Positions 36,201 through 49,019 of a DNA stretch of 64,000 bases are shown here, piece after piece. The notes below the pieces were generated by a model. It was given only the letters and a program-made list of their open reading frames with translations. It was not told the origin of the DNA and searched no databases. How positions within the stretch are numbered: the stretch's first letter is position 1; each line of letters begins with the position of its first letter. The stretch is from the NCBI GenBank assembly GCA_011317545.1, contig WUJK01000003.1:2480001-2544000 (forward strand), read 5' to 3'. The position numbers and the translations under genes are program-made. Origin of the DNA: Coniella vitis (lineage: Eukaryota > Ascomycota > Sordariomycetes > Diaporthales > Schizoparmaceae).

Positions 36201-37848
36201 CACTCATTTACAAAGTTACTGGCGAAACGGTTCGACGGGAGATGGGATGGGATTCAAGGTGTTTCGCAACAAAACATCCAGCCAACGCCTAACTTGACAA
36301 TTGCAAAGTGGCTGGCACCGAGCACATGTGTCCATATTCACTTGCTTTGGCCGTCAGGCTGTCTCACCCAAGGAAAAAGAAGAAGAAGAAGAATAAAATG
36401 AATGAGAAAGGCCAGTGCCATTCCCTTTGTTTCCATTGGGTCCGTCTCCGCCAATCAAGCCAAGTTCATCAATTTCCACTGGTTCGTCAATTTGCAAACT
36501 CGCATTCGATCCACATTGACGGCTCGATAGCCAGTAGCTCAGATCTGCACTACCACGCCATTTTTTCCCCCCATCCAATATCTGCGGCAACTGGCGCGTG
36601 GCATAAGCTGATCAAGTCAGAAAGAAGCCATGCGAGTTGAAGACCAGCGCCAGCGGATGAAGCCAAGAAGACGCGAATGTTGTTTTCTCGCCCTCGCTGC
36701 ACTGCACTAAACCTTGCCGTCTTATCATCAGCTTTCTTACCTCAGACATTGCTTGGGACCAGAATACAGCAAGGCTGAGCCAGATCCCGAAAAATAATAT
36801 GCCTGTCCGTTGGACAAATCGCGACCTTGCATGTGTTCCGTCCATGACTCCTTTTTTCAAGACACATATTTTTAGTTGCAGGTTCCATAATCCCGTACAA
36901 TTCCGGTGGCCACCCATATTCAATTTCACAATTATTAGTGTGTATTTACTACGTACACACGAGATGTGCTTGAAAAGCAGAGTGGTCTTTCCCAGATTGG
37001 ACCAGAAATCATCGATTTCGAAGGCTATGCCTCGTTCCTCGATAACTCACTCAATTCTTGAGCCCGTTCTACCATGCTTATACCTTGGGAATCCTGAAAA
37101 AGGCGTGCAGCTTTTCTCAGCCACCGCAAACGCATTCCAGTTTTGATACTCGTCCAGTGTGCGAGGAGAGACATAGGATGCTGTTGGCACGACTGCCAAG
37201 AAGCCCTTGAGGTCTTGACTGTATGGATCCTCTTGTAGCCTTGGTGATCTCGAGGCGAACAAGGCATGGCTGTGCTAAAGAATTGCCACGGATCCTCGCA
37301 AATCCAGCAGCTCGAGTAACGAGTTTGCAGGGTTTCAATTCACTTGTGTGAAACCCCAAACAAGTGCTTGTTGTGTCATTCATCTTTCCCGAGCCACACT
37401 TGGCGCAGACATGGTGCTGTTGTCATGAACACGTGGAGTACGGTTCATCTCAGTCCACACAGATTCCAAGGAAGCAGGCCAGTCATAGTCAGTAGCGGGC
37501 TTTTGCAAGCACAACTTACTCATGAAGCTCATTTCTTCACATTGGTAGAGAGGAGGAAAATGCTCATGACAGCCTGAGCAAGCATCACTCAAGAAGGCAA
37601 ACAGACATTGAGACTACTGTCTTGAATTAGAGACTGTCAGCAGGAGGATTTTTGTACACAATTGGGGTGACTATTCCCTTCGGGTTCTCTTGTGTACCAT
37701 CCACGGTATGGAAGCTTCACAACACAAGACGCTCTGGGAGAATATCCATGACTCTTCACAACGCCATGCGACACCGTACAGTGGGAGCTGCATTGACTCA
37801 AATGCATAATATAAGCATTCTGTATGGAAAGGTTTTCAACAAGCAATT
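30280..37848. other. Gene-poor stretch of about 7.6 kb
   Basis: The first few hundred bases are the likely leader and promoter of the minus-strand glycosyltransferase. Beyond that, open frames up to about 210 residues exist on both strands, but none has a recognisable domain or a consistent exon structure. G runs lie at 30474-30483 and 31518-31530. TACTATGTA-type motifs occur at 33112, 33281, 34048, 34266, 34680 and 34929, a clear local concentration. Confidence 0.45.
31518..31530. repeat. Poly-G run
   Basis: Thirteen consecutive G within a G+C-rich patch, with no coding context. Confidence 0.85.
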
Positions 37849-37946
37849 GGCAAGATGGCCGAGTTGGTTATGGCGCCAGGTTAAGGTTATCTTAACATCA
37901 ATTCCTGGTGGAGCAATCCTCCTGGGTTCAAGTCCCAGTCTTGTCA
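37849..37946 (+). tRNA. tRNA-Leu(AAG) with intron
   Basis: The cloverleaf can be drawn directly. The acceptor GGCAAGA pairs with TCTTGTC (one G-U), with A at 37946 as discriminator. The D-arm is GCC...GGC. The anticodon stem CCAGG/CCTGG encloses TT-AAG-G with anticodon AAG at 37883-37885. The long variable arm GGAG...CTCC marks a class II tRNA, and the T-arm is CTGGG-TTCAAGT-CCCAG. A 16-base intron at 37887-37902 sits after position 37, the standard place for nuclear tRNA introns. The TGGCCGAG opening of the D-arm is typical of fungal tRNA-Leu. The T-rich run at about 37971-37999 just downstream is a plausible Pol III terminator. Confidence 0.92.
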
Positions 37947-37970
37947 ACGCTCAACGAGCGCATCAATCGT

Positions 37971-37999
37971 TTTTTGTTTTTTGAATCATTTTTTTTGAT
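37971..37999 (+). terminator. T-runs downstream of tRNA-Leu, likely Pol III terminator
   Basis: Runs of four or more T begin about 25 bases after the tRNA 3' end, at 37971 and again at 37989. RNA polymerase III normally stops in such runs. Confidence 0.5.
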
Positions 38000-39008
38000 A
38001 TGTTTCCACATGTTAGACGCTTTTTTTGGGGGGGGGGGGACAGACAGTGTAGTTGGTGGAACAGCATTTGGGAATTGATGAACTCACGTATGTCATTGTC
38101 GGTAGATGGACTTTGAAGTTACCGGCGCAGTCGAAGACAACAGCGACCTAAAGCACAAAGAGAATTGGTATAATGCAACTGGTCGAGGCAGTAAGGTGAG
38201 ATGGCCGAGTACAGGAGGGCAGAGAAATCTTTGGAATAGCAAGCTGCTTCTTATGACCATTTGCCCTGTGAGCCATTTTAAACGAACACGGCTCGCAATC
38301 CCCATTCGCTCTTTGGAACCAAAATGAATGTCTGACAAACATGTTTGCCACGTTGCCACGCTGAATGGGAACAGCCTGTCTTCAGCAGGACAAGTCATTT
38401 TATTCGCCTTGCCGTTGGGATTGCGTATCTGACATGTCTAACCCGCCTCTGGTAGATCTCAAAGGATGCGCAAAGGGAGTAAGTAGTACACAGGGTAGTT
38501 AGTGCCAGTGGGCAACACCATTTCACTTGGACGATGTCTTTTTTTTTTCTTTTGCATTTTTCTGTACGTCACATGATGCGCGTTTGAGAGCAAAACTGAC
38601 GAGTCTTTATCGCTGGCTGTGCTCGTGCTCTCCTATCAACCTCTTCTCTCTCTGTACTCGAGTAGCGAGCAGGGCTGGTACCAATGATAAGAAAGAAGAA
38701 AGAAAAGAAAAAGAATAAGACAACCCCCCCCCCCAGCCGTTAAACAAGGCGTTTAGCTCTTCCCATGAAAATCAAGGAGATTTGCAAAGTTCAAATAGTT
38801 CTTGTATACTATGTTGGGTTTAACCATGATACAAGTAGGAAGGGCGGGCCATACAGAAGCCGGCTCTCTGTTTGCACCACCCATATGAAAAGAAAAAAGA
38901 AAAAACAAGGGCCAATCGAGACCGTGCCATTTCTGTATTTCCTTCTCTCTTCCAACCCTCCGCTTGACCCATACAAGAGGGAATAAGTGTGCCAGAGGGA
39001 AGCGGCTT

Positions 39009-39023
39009 GGGGGGGGGGGGGGG
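39009..39023. repeat. Poly-G run
   Basis: Fifteen consecutive G followed by TTT; likely length-variable. Confidence 0.85.
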
Positions 39024-39570
39024 TTTGAAGGAGGGATTGTGATCTTTATCATAGGGGGGTGGATTTTGTTGACCAACCTCCTCAATTGTGATTGAAAATC
39101 CTTGGGAAAGATGGTGATTCGATGCTCGTCTTCTTTTATGTCCCTTGCCTATTTTTTTATCTTATAACCCCCGAGGACGTATATATACATATATACTTTC
39201 TAGAAAGGGAAAAAAAAAAAAAAGAATGCAGTATGGTATTCGCAAAGTATACAAGTCACCTCCAATGCTCCAATGTATGTATGGTTTTATTTTTTCGGTT
39301 GTCTGCATTGGGGTAGATAGATAGGGACACGCTGATTTGGCTCTATAAGAGAAGCTGGACAAGCATCATGGTATACTTGGTATAGAAAAAAAACAATTTT
39401 GAGTACTCGTATAAAGTATATAGCGGCGTGGCAGGTTTGATCATGGCTTGTATACCCCAGATTCTTGTGGGAAGAGATGTGCGAAAACCAAGTTTTTATA
39501 TCTTGTATGTGTCACCTGGAACTAGAGCAACTCAATCTACCAGGGAGGGATATCTGAGAGGACGAGAACC

Positions 39571-39650
39571 TGATAAAACTGGGACTTGAACCCAGGTTCT
39601 GAAGGGCCGGCTGCCCATCTGCTCGGCTAGGAGATTTCACTTGGAGCCAG
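39571..39650 (-). pseudogene. tRNA-like relic with intact T-arm
   Basis: On the minus strand a perfect T-arm (CTGGG-TTCAAGT-CCCAG) is followed by TTTTATCA, in the place of the 3' acceptor strand. Upstream there is TAGCCGAGC, which resembles the start of a tRNA D-arm. No acceptor strand matching GATAAAA and no good anticodon stem could be drawn, so I call it a relic. Its T-arm and 3' end differ from those of the tRNA-Leu at 37849 mainly by C-to-T and G-to-A changes. Confidence 0.4.
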
Positions 39651-40092
39651 TCCGTTGACATTGATTACTCCAAAAAGGACATGGCATATACGGTGGTGGG
39701 TATTTGGTTCCCTCCTCTTGTAAGAAACATGTATGGGTGTCAGTGACGTGAATACGTACAGTCCATTCTTTTAAGATATCGACGCCACCATGGAACTAGA
39801 TGTGCTTGAGTATGGAAACCCGTGCAAGGCAAATCTCACCCCTTGTCTTCACTTGAATATGCAAATGCGTATACATAAATATTTTCTTATTCAAGAGTGT
39901 TTGTACACTTGGGTTTTGGAACACGGATATATCCTACAGGTACCACAATATGTACAGCCCAAAAAGATGAACCCTCCGTCACTCTGAAAATTGACCACCA
40001 CCTGTTGATACTAGGTTGCACAAGGGTGAAGCAAGCTGTTGGACAAAATCGTCAAGGCCTAAATTTCCTTGATCAAACTGCAAGACTGCGCT

Positions 40093-40919
40093 TTACTCGA
40101 CAGAGATGCTATACTTGGTGGTGGTAAAGACGGCATTGCTACCGGTAAAAGGCTCGGTACCAGCCTGCAGCTGGGTAACATAGAGCGAGTCGTCGACGCC
40201 CTCATTGTCGACGAGGTAGTTGAAGAAGTCCATCATGTCGCCGGACCAGCTCTCAATCTCGCTGCTGGCAACGAACGAGTAGACGGTCGTGTCACCGTTG
40301 GGGCCAGAGTAGAGCGACCAGGTAGAGCCGCCAATCTTGGCGGTGGCAACGGCGGAGCCGGTCGATGAGATGGGGCCAGCGCCACCCAGAGCGGCCAGCC
40401 AGACCATGATCTCGTAGCTGTTGGTACCGCCCGAGGTAGGGGCCAGCCAGAGGTCGTACGAGACATCGGCAACAATGTCGGAGCCGGTGTAGCTGTAAGA
40501 TGCGAAGTCAGGATTTGTGTCGTGAGGGGCAAGAGTATTGAAACCAAAAGGAAGAGCACTCACCTCCAGTCCCAGGTGGAGGGAATGGAGCTAATGGCGC
40601 TCAGCTGCTTGTTGACGCTCATGAGGCCCACGTTGGAGTAGGACTTGACGGAGGAGGAGCCGCCCTCCCAGGACCACGAGGTGGACCATACGGCGGTCGA
40701 GGAGGAGACGGAGGAGAGGGTGGTGCACTGGGAGCCTGAGGTGGCCTCAGAGGCGCCCCAGTTGTTCTGGTAGACGGTGTATGGGGATTTTTCCCACTCG
40801 TAGAATGAATCGCAGCTCTGGTCGCGGCGGGCAAGAGGAGAGGCCTGGGAGGTGGCGGGCGCAGCGAGGGCACCGGTCGCGACCAGCACGAGCGAGGCAA
40901 TCTGAGCAGAGAACTTCAT
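40093..40919 (-). CDS. Glycoside hydrolase family 12 endoglucanase/xyloglucanase
   Basis: A secreted enzyme that cleaves beta-1,4-glucan or xyloglucan with retention of configuration. Exons are 40919-40564 and 40492-40093, giving 251 residues; the 71-base GTGAGT...CAG intron splits the Ser codon of the WDWSYTGSDI motif. Residues 1-19 (MKFSAQIASLVLVATGALA) are a signal peptide, and a short propeptide probably ends at LARRDQ. GH12 landmarks: the NNWGA segment near residue 54, IVADVSYDLWLAPTSGG, the nucleophile Glu in YEIMVWLAALGG, and the FFNYLVDNEGV region before the C-terminal strand. Length matches single-domain fungal GH12; there is no carbohydrate-binding module. A TATATAAA on the same strand lies about 230 bases before the start. 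Confidence 0.95.
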
Positions 40920-43719
40920 GTTGGATGGGTTGAGATGGGGGATTCGACAAGATACGCGAAGAATGAAGGAATGAGCGGCACCAACAGGCTGCTGATGAGA
41001 ATATAAAAGAGCTATAAAAAAGAGAAAAGGCGTAGGGTATATACGGAAAATGCCAAGCAAGTGAAGAAAGGACAATGGGGAAAAGACTGGATGAGGATGA
41101 TCAATAGGAACAGCAACCGAATCGAGGGCATGAATGTTTGGTTCCAAGTTTATATATCGTCCCATGGTGCGTGAGAGGCCCCACTGACTTGGCTTCTCCC
41201 GTCTCCCTATAACAGCGATACTAAACATAATAATAGTAGTCGGGCGTGCAAGGCGTGCAGCACAAGGCAAAGGCGAGGATCGTCCTTACCCACGCCTACC
41301 TAGCCTTTGATGTTTCAGGGAGCCCATCCACAGCAGCATGCTCGAGGGTTGATCCCACCAATCCCGGCGACGGAGCCTCGGTGGCCGCGCTCGTATACTA
41401 AGTCGAGTGGGCGGGCCGGCAGGGTGCCCTCGTTCTCCTTGGGTGATGAGTTGTGCAGCCAAGTGACGTTTCGACGGCGCGGAGCAAGAGCGCCGTTGGG
41501 TCAGGCCAAGGCTGACAGGCGCTCGAGGAGGGTTCGGTCGTGTGTAGTTGTGTCCCGTGCCCGTATCGTGAATGCTATTACAGCGACAGTCAGTCAACCG
41601 AATCGAGGCCTGCTTTGTAGAAGAAGCAGTCACTTACTCTGTATTGTGTGACTTGTGCCCACTCCCCCGTGACGAGGAAGCACCCGCGATATACATGCTC
41701 CGTAGCGGTGAAGCCTACATAGTGAATTAAGAAAAACGGCTGGTGAGAATGTGGGTTCTGGGTTCTCGACTGTGGTATCTTGGCGCCCGCCACGCCTTGC
41801 AAGTACTCCAAGTGCGGATGATCTTTGCCAGGTCGATCCTAGCACCAGCACGTCGTCTGAAATTTGCTAAGGGGAGGTGGAGATGGAGCCACAGCCTGCC
41901 CTTTTTGGGCAGTCACGGGCTGGCTGGCCTGTTTGAGAGAAATGGTTTCTTCAGGCGCGCAACTCGGTCCTTCCTTGCTTTTCTTTCTGTGTTTTGTTTT
42001 TGGTCCACCTCCCTGTCACTTCCCTTCCTTCCACAAAGTAGCACTTGCCTCCTGATATGTCACATAGTACGATGGGACCTACCAAGTGTTCATGCAATCC
42101 CCGCCCGCGGAGCCCTATACTATGTACTGTGCTACGTAAGTATAGTATACGTAAACCTTGGGTGCACTCCTGGTCAATCTGATTCAAAGGCCACAGCCTC
42201 CTCACGAGGGCGCAAGGGGCCAAAGGAAAGCTACCCACTTAGTAAGAGGTAGACATCTTCCCAGTTTCCATGGCTGCGCATAGCACAAGAACCGAACTGG
42301 CTACTATGTACTTCAGGAACCAAGATCCTTTGTTAAGCGGCTCTGCGGAAGGAGGACACATAGCATCATAAACATGTACTAGGTACATGGTATGTACCCG
42401 TCTCCATCTGTCTTATCTGCCCGTTCATTATATAGCAACGATAACACGTGCCACCACACCCTTCCTCGCTTTGAACATAGGTAGGTCAAGTACACCAGGG
42501 GCTTATCCTTCTTTTAAAAAAAAAGTAACACACAGACACCGTTTATGATGGATGCACCTCGTGCTTATAAAGTTATGCCACAAAAAAAAGGTTCCGAATT
42601 TCTTCTGCAATTGACCTCGCTTCCTGATGATCCACGCTCGCTTGCACTCGTATCAATAGACTATAAAACAAAGTCCATGTCTGTGCTGCTCCGGGGAGAT
42701 GGAGCCCTATCCCCCCTTTCTCCTCTTCCTTCATAAGCACGTGCATAGAACTCGCTTTGGCCAGTGGAGCCTTCAACGTCAAACCAAAGGTATTCCGCCT
42801 CGGACGGCGCAAAAGGTCGCGTACATGCCTACGGCGCCCCGGCAACAACCACCGAAGCGGGAAACATCCTCCATCCGAGAGAAAAGATGATCGACATTTG
42901 ATTTCCGGCACCAGGGCCCCTGTGTCCCCTTTCTCTTTTTCTTGTCTTTCCTTTCGTTTTCGCCCATTTCGGGGCGTGATGCGCCCTGTTTTCTTTATTT
43001 GTTTATTATTGGTGGTAGTTGTTGTTCGTGTTGCACAACCCAAAGAACGCCCCCCCGGCCCCCTCCCTAAAAACGAACAAAAACGCAACTGTCCCCCCGT
43101 GACAGAAGCCTCATGCGCGTGCCATGCTGTGGCCCACAACTTGGACTCTAAGCATACTATGTAATAAACCTGTACTTTGCACAATGTTGCTGCAATGCTT
43201 GCTGATCGACTGGCTGATCTTGCACCCCAAACAATTTCTTCGAAAATTGACAACGTATGTGCACATAAACGACGGGAAACTAATTATTCAACTTCATGTG
43301 CGAAAGGAAGGACTCATGTTGGTATTCCAAAAAAATTCATATAGCCAAAATTGCGGCAAGGGATATCATAAAAAATGTACCTCCAAAAAATAATTATCTG
43401 TCCTTCCCAACGTTTGCCCTCAAAAAGGAAACGAGAAGACAACAAGAAGACAACCGTAAAGGCAGTCTGGAAACAACCATAAAAACATGACAAAACGATG
43501 CCTAAAATCGAACAACTTCATGCCAGCCCTTGCTATTCGACTCATGGCCGTCTATTGCTCATTTTATGTCGTAGGGGGAAAAAAAGCTGCAAAGCAACAA
43601 CATAGGCAGTTGATCCTCTATCAATGACTTCATAGCACGTATGCTGAATAAGCATCAACATTTTAAGAGAAACGATGAACTCAACAAGACTTTGAAACTT
43701 ATGCTGATCACCATGTCTT
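40920..43719. other. Intergenic between GH12 and sulfate permease
   Basis: About 2.8 kb without a supported gene. The left side is the GH12 promoter. TACTATGTA motifs at 42118, 42302 and 43155. Open frames such as 41743-42252 and 42573-43253 lack family features, and on the right they run into the permease 3' flank. Confidence 0.45.
41149..41156 (-). promoter_or_regulatory. Possible TATA box of the GH12 gene
   Basis: TATATAAA on the minus strand, about 230 bases upstream of the GH12 start codon. This spacing would leave a leader of roughly 200 bases. No firm cellulase-activator site was found. Confidence 0.35.
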
Positions 43720-46500
43720 TTATGCTTCGTCAGTGGGCTTGGGCTGTGCCGACTTTCTCGCATCAATGTTGAGGATGGCGCTCTGCAGGGCGCTTGTAAG
43801 GTCGACGTGGAACAGAGGTCTGTTGGCACTGTGCACAGCAACCGCCTTACGGTTCCTAAGCCGCACGCCCTCATTGACCGTTGTCGTCTTGCGGATCTCG
43901 TCATCATGAGAGCTCCCGCCGCTAGCACTGCCCGTCTCCACGGCGTTGATGTTGTCTTGCTCATTGAGGCCTTCCTCAAGCTTGGTGTGACGCTCCCGCT
44001 CACGGATCGCCTTTTCGTTGAGCTCGGCCTCGGCCTGCGCTGCAGCACTGTTTTCTCCGCCTATCTCGGCAACGCTAAAGATACTCTGCCACCTGTGATG
44101 CAGCCCATCAGGTCGCTCATTGGGGTAACCGAAACCACCGGCCACGAGCGATCGCTTGGCCCAGCGGTTGTTGATGCAAGCAATGTGCCAGTCAACGACT
44201 TCTGGTGCGGCATATCGGTCCAGCTGGTTGCGCGTGTCAATCAGGGCCTGCACAGAGGTAATATCAAGGAAGTTGACTGCAGAACAGTCAAGAATGATGG
44301 CCTTTAGTGTCGGCAGATTTTCGCGACCTTCTTCAAGGTTGATTTCCCCACGAGCGGCCTTCTTGAGCTGACGCTTGGATGGGCCTGGGTCGTTCCATGG
44401 CCTGTCACCGGGCCGCGGGTATGATGTCAGGTTCGTCCGGCGTGTCTGCTTAAAGATGCAGTCCACCATGTACTCGAGCGTGTGATTGGCGTTGGGGTAA
44501 TTGAAGCCCTCAGAAAAGCGATAGATGAAAACACCGGGGTAGGGCTGAGTGAGTGCGATTGCTGGATTCGAGCCATCCTTGTGGTCAATAGGCAGGTAGA
44601 TGTTGCGGGAAACCGGGTGATCGGCATGACTCTTGGGACTCTCGCCATTAAAGGTACCGTACTCTCCGAGTTGCGAGTTGATGTTGCTTCCCAGGACAGA
44701 GTTGCCATTGACAGAGCTGACCTTGATGCGGCCCAGGAAACGACCCCTGCTCCGTAGGATCCGATATAGGAACATGGCGGCCGAGAGACAGATGGTGGTG
44801 TAGATGCCGTCTTCAATGCTGCTGAAAACCGTGACGAGCACACCAGCAAAGAAGATGAAAACTTCAGCAGGGGAAACACGCCAGAACTGGTAGACCGCGT
44901 CGGGTGGCGTAATCAAGTCGCCAACAGCGTGAATAATGACACCGGAAAGAGATGCACTGGGAATATAGAAGAAGACGGCTGGGAGCGCATAGATGGCCAA
45001 GAGAACCACGATAGCCGAAATGACACCGGCGAATGGCGTGCGCACTCCAGCTCTTGCCTTGATGGCGGTACGGCTAAAAGACCCAGTGGCAGGGTATGCA
45101 CCCAGCAAGGGTCCGAGGAGGTTAGCGACTCCAATGGCTACCATTTCTTGCGATGGATTGATTGTGTAGTTGTTGACTCGGCCAAAAGACTTGGAAATGG
45201 CAATGTGCTCAATCAGGAGCACAATGACCGTGGAGGGGAGGTATTCGACCAGTGCGGTGCAAAGAGACTTGGTCATGACAGGGGCGCCTGCGTTTTGGAA
45301 ACCTGTATGCAAAATTGTTGTTAGTCTCGCAGTCCTGTCAAGGAGACCAAAAGTGCACCAATGCATGGGCAATGTTCAACTCACCTCGAGGGACAGTTCC
45401 TAGAATCTTGAATTTGGGACTCTTTCGATGGTGCATGTTGACGAGCCAGCTGATCATGGTGTACAGGAGGATAACAAAGACGGTTCGCATCGTGGAGACG
45501 AAGAACAGCGTCTTTTGGCGGTTGGGGTGCTTCTTAGCCAGCCACTGGCATCCATGGCGGATGGCATAGAGCATGACCAGGGCTGACAATCCCATGGCGG
45601 CGTCCAGTTTAGCGCTGGGAAGGTACTTCAGCGTGTTGATTATGACCCGGTACGTGGGGTCACGAGTAGTCCATGGCGATGGGAATGTCTCGCCCAGCAA
45701 CGTGGGCACCTGACCCACCAAAATGTTCAAGGCCGAGCCAGTCATGTAGGCCGAGAGCGAGACCAGGGGAATCATGTCCACAATCCAGCCAATTCGAATG
45801 AAGCCAATAAAGAAGACAATGGCACCAGCGAGAACGGACAGCGCAGACGCAATTTGGTATGCTTGGAGGTCGGGAAATTTGGGTTCGAGAGCAAGAACGA
45901 TGTTGCCAGTAAGTTGAGACATGACGGCTACAGGCTACATGGACGTTAGTGTCATGCATATTTGCGGCCACATGGAGAATGCTCAGGCAAAAAACTTACT
46001 CCGATCGTGATATCCTTTGAAGTGGCAAAAAACCAGTAGATCAACACACCCATGAAGGATGAGTATAGACCGAATTGAACAGGAAGCTCAGCAAGCTTGG
46101 CGTAGCCCATACCCTGGGGCACGACAACGGCTCCGATGGTGATGCCTGGGGGCATGGTGAGCAAATGCATCCAAGAGATTCGCTGCAGGTTGTGGAACGG
46201 GGACTTACCAGCCACAAGATCACCAGCAAACCAGATCATGTTATACTTTGAGATCCACGAGAGGAAGGGAAACAAAGATTTGATGTAGCTGACCGTAGAC
46301 GAGCCCGTTGGAGCAATCTCCTTGAAGAACTCGCCAACCGTTACGGGCTGCTCGACAAAAACTTCTGTTCCATACTCAGAACTACCAGATAAGACGGATT
46401 CGCCTCGCGAGACCTCGTCCAAATAGGGCTCATTCTCCTGCAGGCGAATGTTGAAGAACTTGGCCAGCCCATGGCCAATCTTGGTGCTGGTGCTCGTCAT
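43720..46500 (-). CDS. Sulfate permease (SLC26/SulP family)
   Basis: A plasma-membrane sulfate importer feeding cysteine and methionine synthesis. Exons: 46500-46209, 46145-46000, 45934-45385 and 45302-43720, giving 856 residues; introns are 63, 65 and 82 bases, and phases agree. The N-terminal cytosolic part ends near YIKSLFPFLSWISKYN. The SulP signature begins at GDLVAGITIGAVVVPQGMGYAKLAELP, continues with VQFGLYSSFMGVLIYWFFATSKDITIG and PVAVMSQLTGNIVLAL, and reaches INPSQEMVAIGVANLLGPLLGAYP with GSFSRTAIKARAGVRTP. A C-terminal STAS domain is clear at KAIILDCSAVNFLDITSVQALIDTR. The tail of about 130 residues after it is charged and low in complexity. It resembles Neurospora CYS-14 and Aspergillus SB. 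Control by sulfur status is expected from the family, but I found no convincing site. Confidence 0.95.
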
Positions 46501-47645
46501 GTTGGGGACTTGACCTCGGGCGCAAGCCGAGCGAAGGGCAAGGAAAACGTTGGTATATGTCTATCCTCTCGATCCAACCGTGAGGAGTGTGACCGGGCGA
46601 CTAATGTAGTGAGAAGAAGAGGAAGAAGAAGAAGAGAGGGGGGTCAAAGGTGGACGCTGACTGGCAACGAGGCAGCAGTGTGATATATAGTCGCCAGGAC
46701 GGGATCGCGTGTGAACAACTTATACAAGGGGGGTCCACCGCGGAGGTAGGGTCAGGGCCGGCGAGGGTGCAAGCCTTTGGCCGTCTTGAGGGTGTGAATG
46801 TCCGTGAGCCGTCGGTTGGCTTTGTGGTTGGGCGATAGTGTCGCTCGGTAGCAGCCCAGTCCCACTCAATAAATGCTGACAGTTTTGATGGACCTGAGGG
46901 TACGAGGCAAAGAAACTTTTGCCACGTGCTAACGTCGAGAAACCGCCGTGCTGGGACCCAGGGCTGAAGTAGGATACTGTAGCCCAATGCGGTGAAGTAA
47001 AATCGGTGGTCGGAGACTAAGGAGTAGAAGTCCACCTGCGTGCCAAGCGGCTGATTGGGTGAAGCGCCGAGAACAGACTGATCTAATTGAAGTCTCGCCA
47101 AAGGATCACATATGGCGCGTATTGTTGGGCGATGGCGCAATTGGGCGCAGACGATGTCCAGATTAGCATGTAGATAGAGTCCAGTTTCAGCTCGTTGCCG
47201 AGAGCCAGATGACTGTCAAGCAAGTCTGAAAGGGTACCCAAGCAAGGAGAGAAACGATAGGGCCTCGATTCAGAGCGTACTTTTCCCACAGCCGTCGAGA
47301 GATCGGTGGTGCCGTGCTGAAGTTTTGGCTGAAGGCGCGTGAGGCTCGCCGGGGCCAGGATGGCGGAAGAGTGGTGTGGAGACGGGAAGAAGGCCGACGG
47401 TGGACGGATTGACAAGCGAAAGGCAACCGCGGCTTCCCGGTCGAAAGCTCTCTCGGTTAGAGGTGATGGGGTGTCCCGCGGCCTGGCGCAGAGAAGGAGG
47501 ACGACGAGGAGGAGGAGCAGCAGCAAGAGCAGGGCTCTAGCGAGCAGGACTAGAGGGACGGGCTGAGAGGGTGGGATGGTGAAAGAGATTATTGAGATGA
47601 CGGAAAAGGGTAGCAGGTCGATTGGGGTGTCTTAAACCCCCAGGT

Positions 47646-47675
47646 CTGGGACCTGGACCTGGACCTGGACCTGGG
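47646..47675. repeat. GGACCT hexanucleotide repeat
   Basis: CTGGGACCT followed by about three GGACCT units and GGG; roughly four to five copies in tandem. Confidence 0.85.
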
Positions 47676-49019
47676 AGCGTGGCGGCGGGTGAGGATGGAG
47701 GTCGAGCTCGAAAAGGAGGGATCGGGGGTGGTGGCCGCGGGCGTCGTCAGTGTACTTGCAGTCGTACCCACACCCACTGGGGCTGCCATGTAGACGTCCC
47801 GGCAGACTAGGCGGGCGACGATTGCGTGATTGCGACTTTGCCCAAAGAAGGCTTGCAGTCGACGGGTGGGTGGCCTGGGTGGATAGGGCACGCTGGGCCT
47901 CGACAGGGACTCGGGGGGTAACAATAATACTATGGACAGTCGCTGAAAGTACCAGCCAGAGGCAGCAAGCGCATCCTGGTAGTTCTTGTCGGTCCTTCTC
48001 TGGAGACTCACTGTCGCGGCTGTTTTACTACTACTACTACGTACGTAAGTACTACTATGTATGTATCGTCCAAATGTACTATCCGCACATACTAAGATGG
48101 GTATGTTTTGAAAACCCGAGTCTACCACATTCGCCTGTGGCCACCAAGAACCCCCCAAGCTTGCTCTGGTCTTGTGGGCGGATCTTGCGTAGCACTACAG
48201 ATGCAGTGGGGGTTGCCAAACATAGTACTATAGTACAGTGAGTTGATGGGTTCGCAAAGGACACTTTCGTCCGCATGCTAAGCGTCTTGTTCGTAGAGTC
48301 GATAGTGTCGTGCCATGGCATGGTGCTAGCCGTCCTCCAATCTCAAAGAACAATGTGGCTGTGACTTGCATGACCCGCGTCGACTGTCGACTACATAGTA
48401 TCCATACCCAGCAATCTGGGGAACCCGAAGCCTAATTGAGGCTGAAAAGGCTGGCCTGGTATGGGCCTGGCTGGACTTGAAGCTGGCACTGCACACACGC
48501 TGGCTGTGGCTGCTCTCGGCGCATCTCGAACCTCGACCTCGCCGTCCATCGGGTCATCCAAGCTCACGAAGGACTAGAAGACTTGGTGGCCGGAAAGGGA
48601 AGTTCTTGTATGAGATTGCGCGAGCAGGCTTTGGCTGCCAAGAATGGCGGGCCCAAGAATATCAGAACGTCAAGACGCTGTTCGCGTTAGATTTATCGAG
48701 GTTGTCCATGTTTGACTATCTATCGGGTTTTGAGCTCGATGATGGTGACGAGGTGGCAGCAGCAGTTGGTTGCCATGGCAATCTCAAACCGCACATCCCG
48801 CCCAGAAACCGCATGCAGAGCTGGTGTGCATGCATGGTAATCTTTGGTATCATTACTGTCGACATCTCAAAGGTCTTCAGGACCTGGCGTCGTCACAATC
48901 TCGGTTGCTGCTCCTGTTGGTTTGTCTGTTGCTAGGGCAAGGTTTTGCTTGGGGGGGGGGAATACATGCAGCCTTGGCAGGCAAACATGCCCAGCAGCGT
49001 CGTAATTGCCCAGCTGCCA

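Larger units (their letters stand above)
37947..40092. other. Intergenic between tRNA-Leu and GH12 gene
   Basis: About 2.1 kb without a protein gene. It holds a G run at 39009-39023 and, on the minus strand near 39579-39650, a tRNA-like relic that is listed separately. Several A or T homopolymers occur. Confidence 0.45.

Noticed and set aside
46923..46928. CACGTG upstream of sulfate permease as a sulfur-control (Cbf1-type) site
   Set aside because: CACGTG occurs at several other places in the window at about the rate expected by chance, and it lacks the flanking T of the yeast site. Not specific enough.
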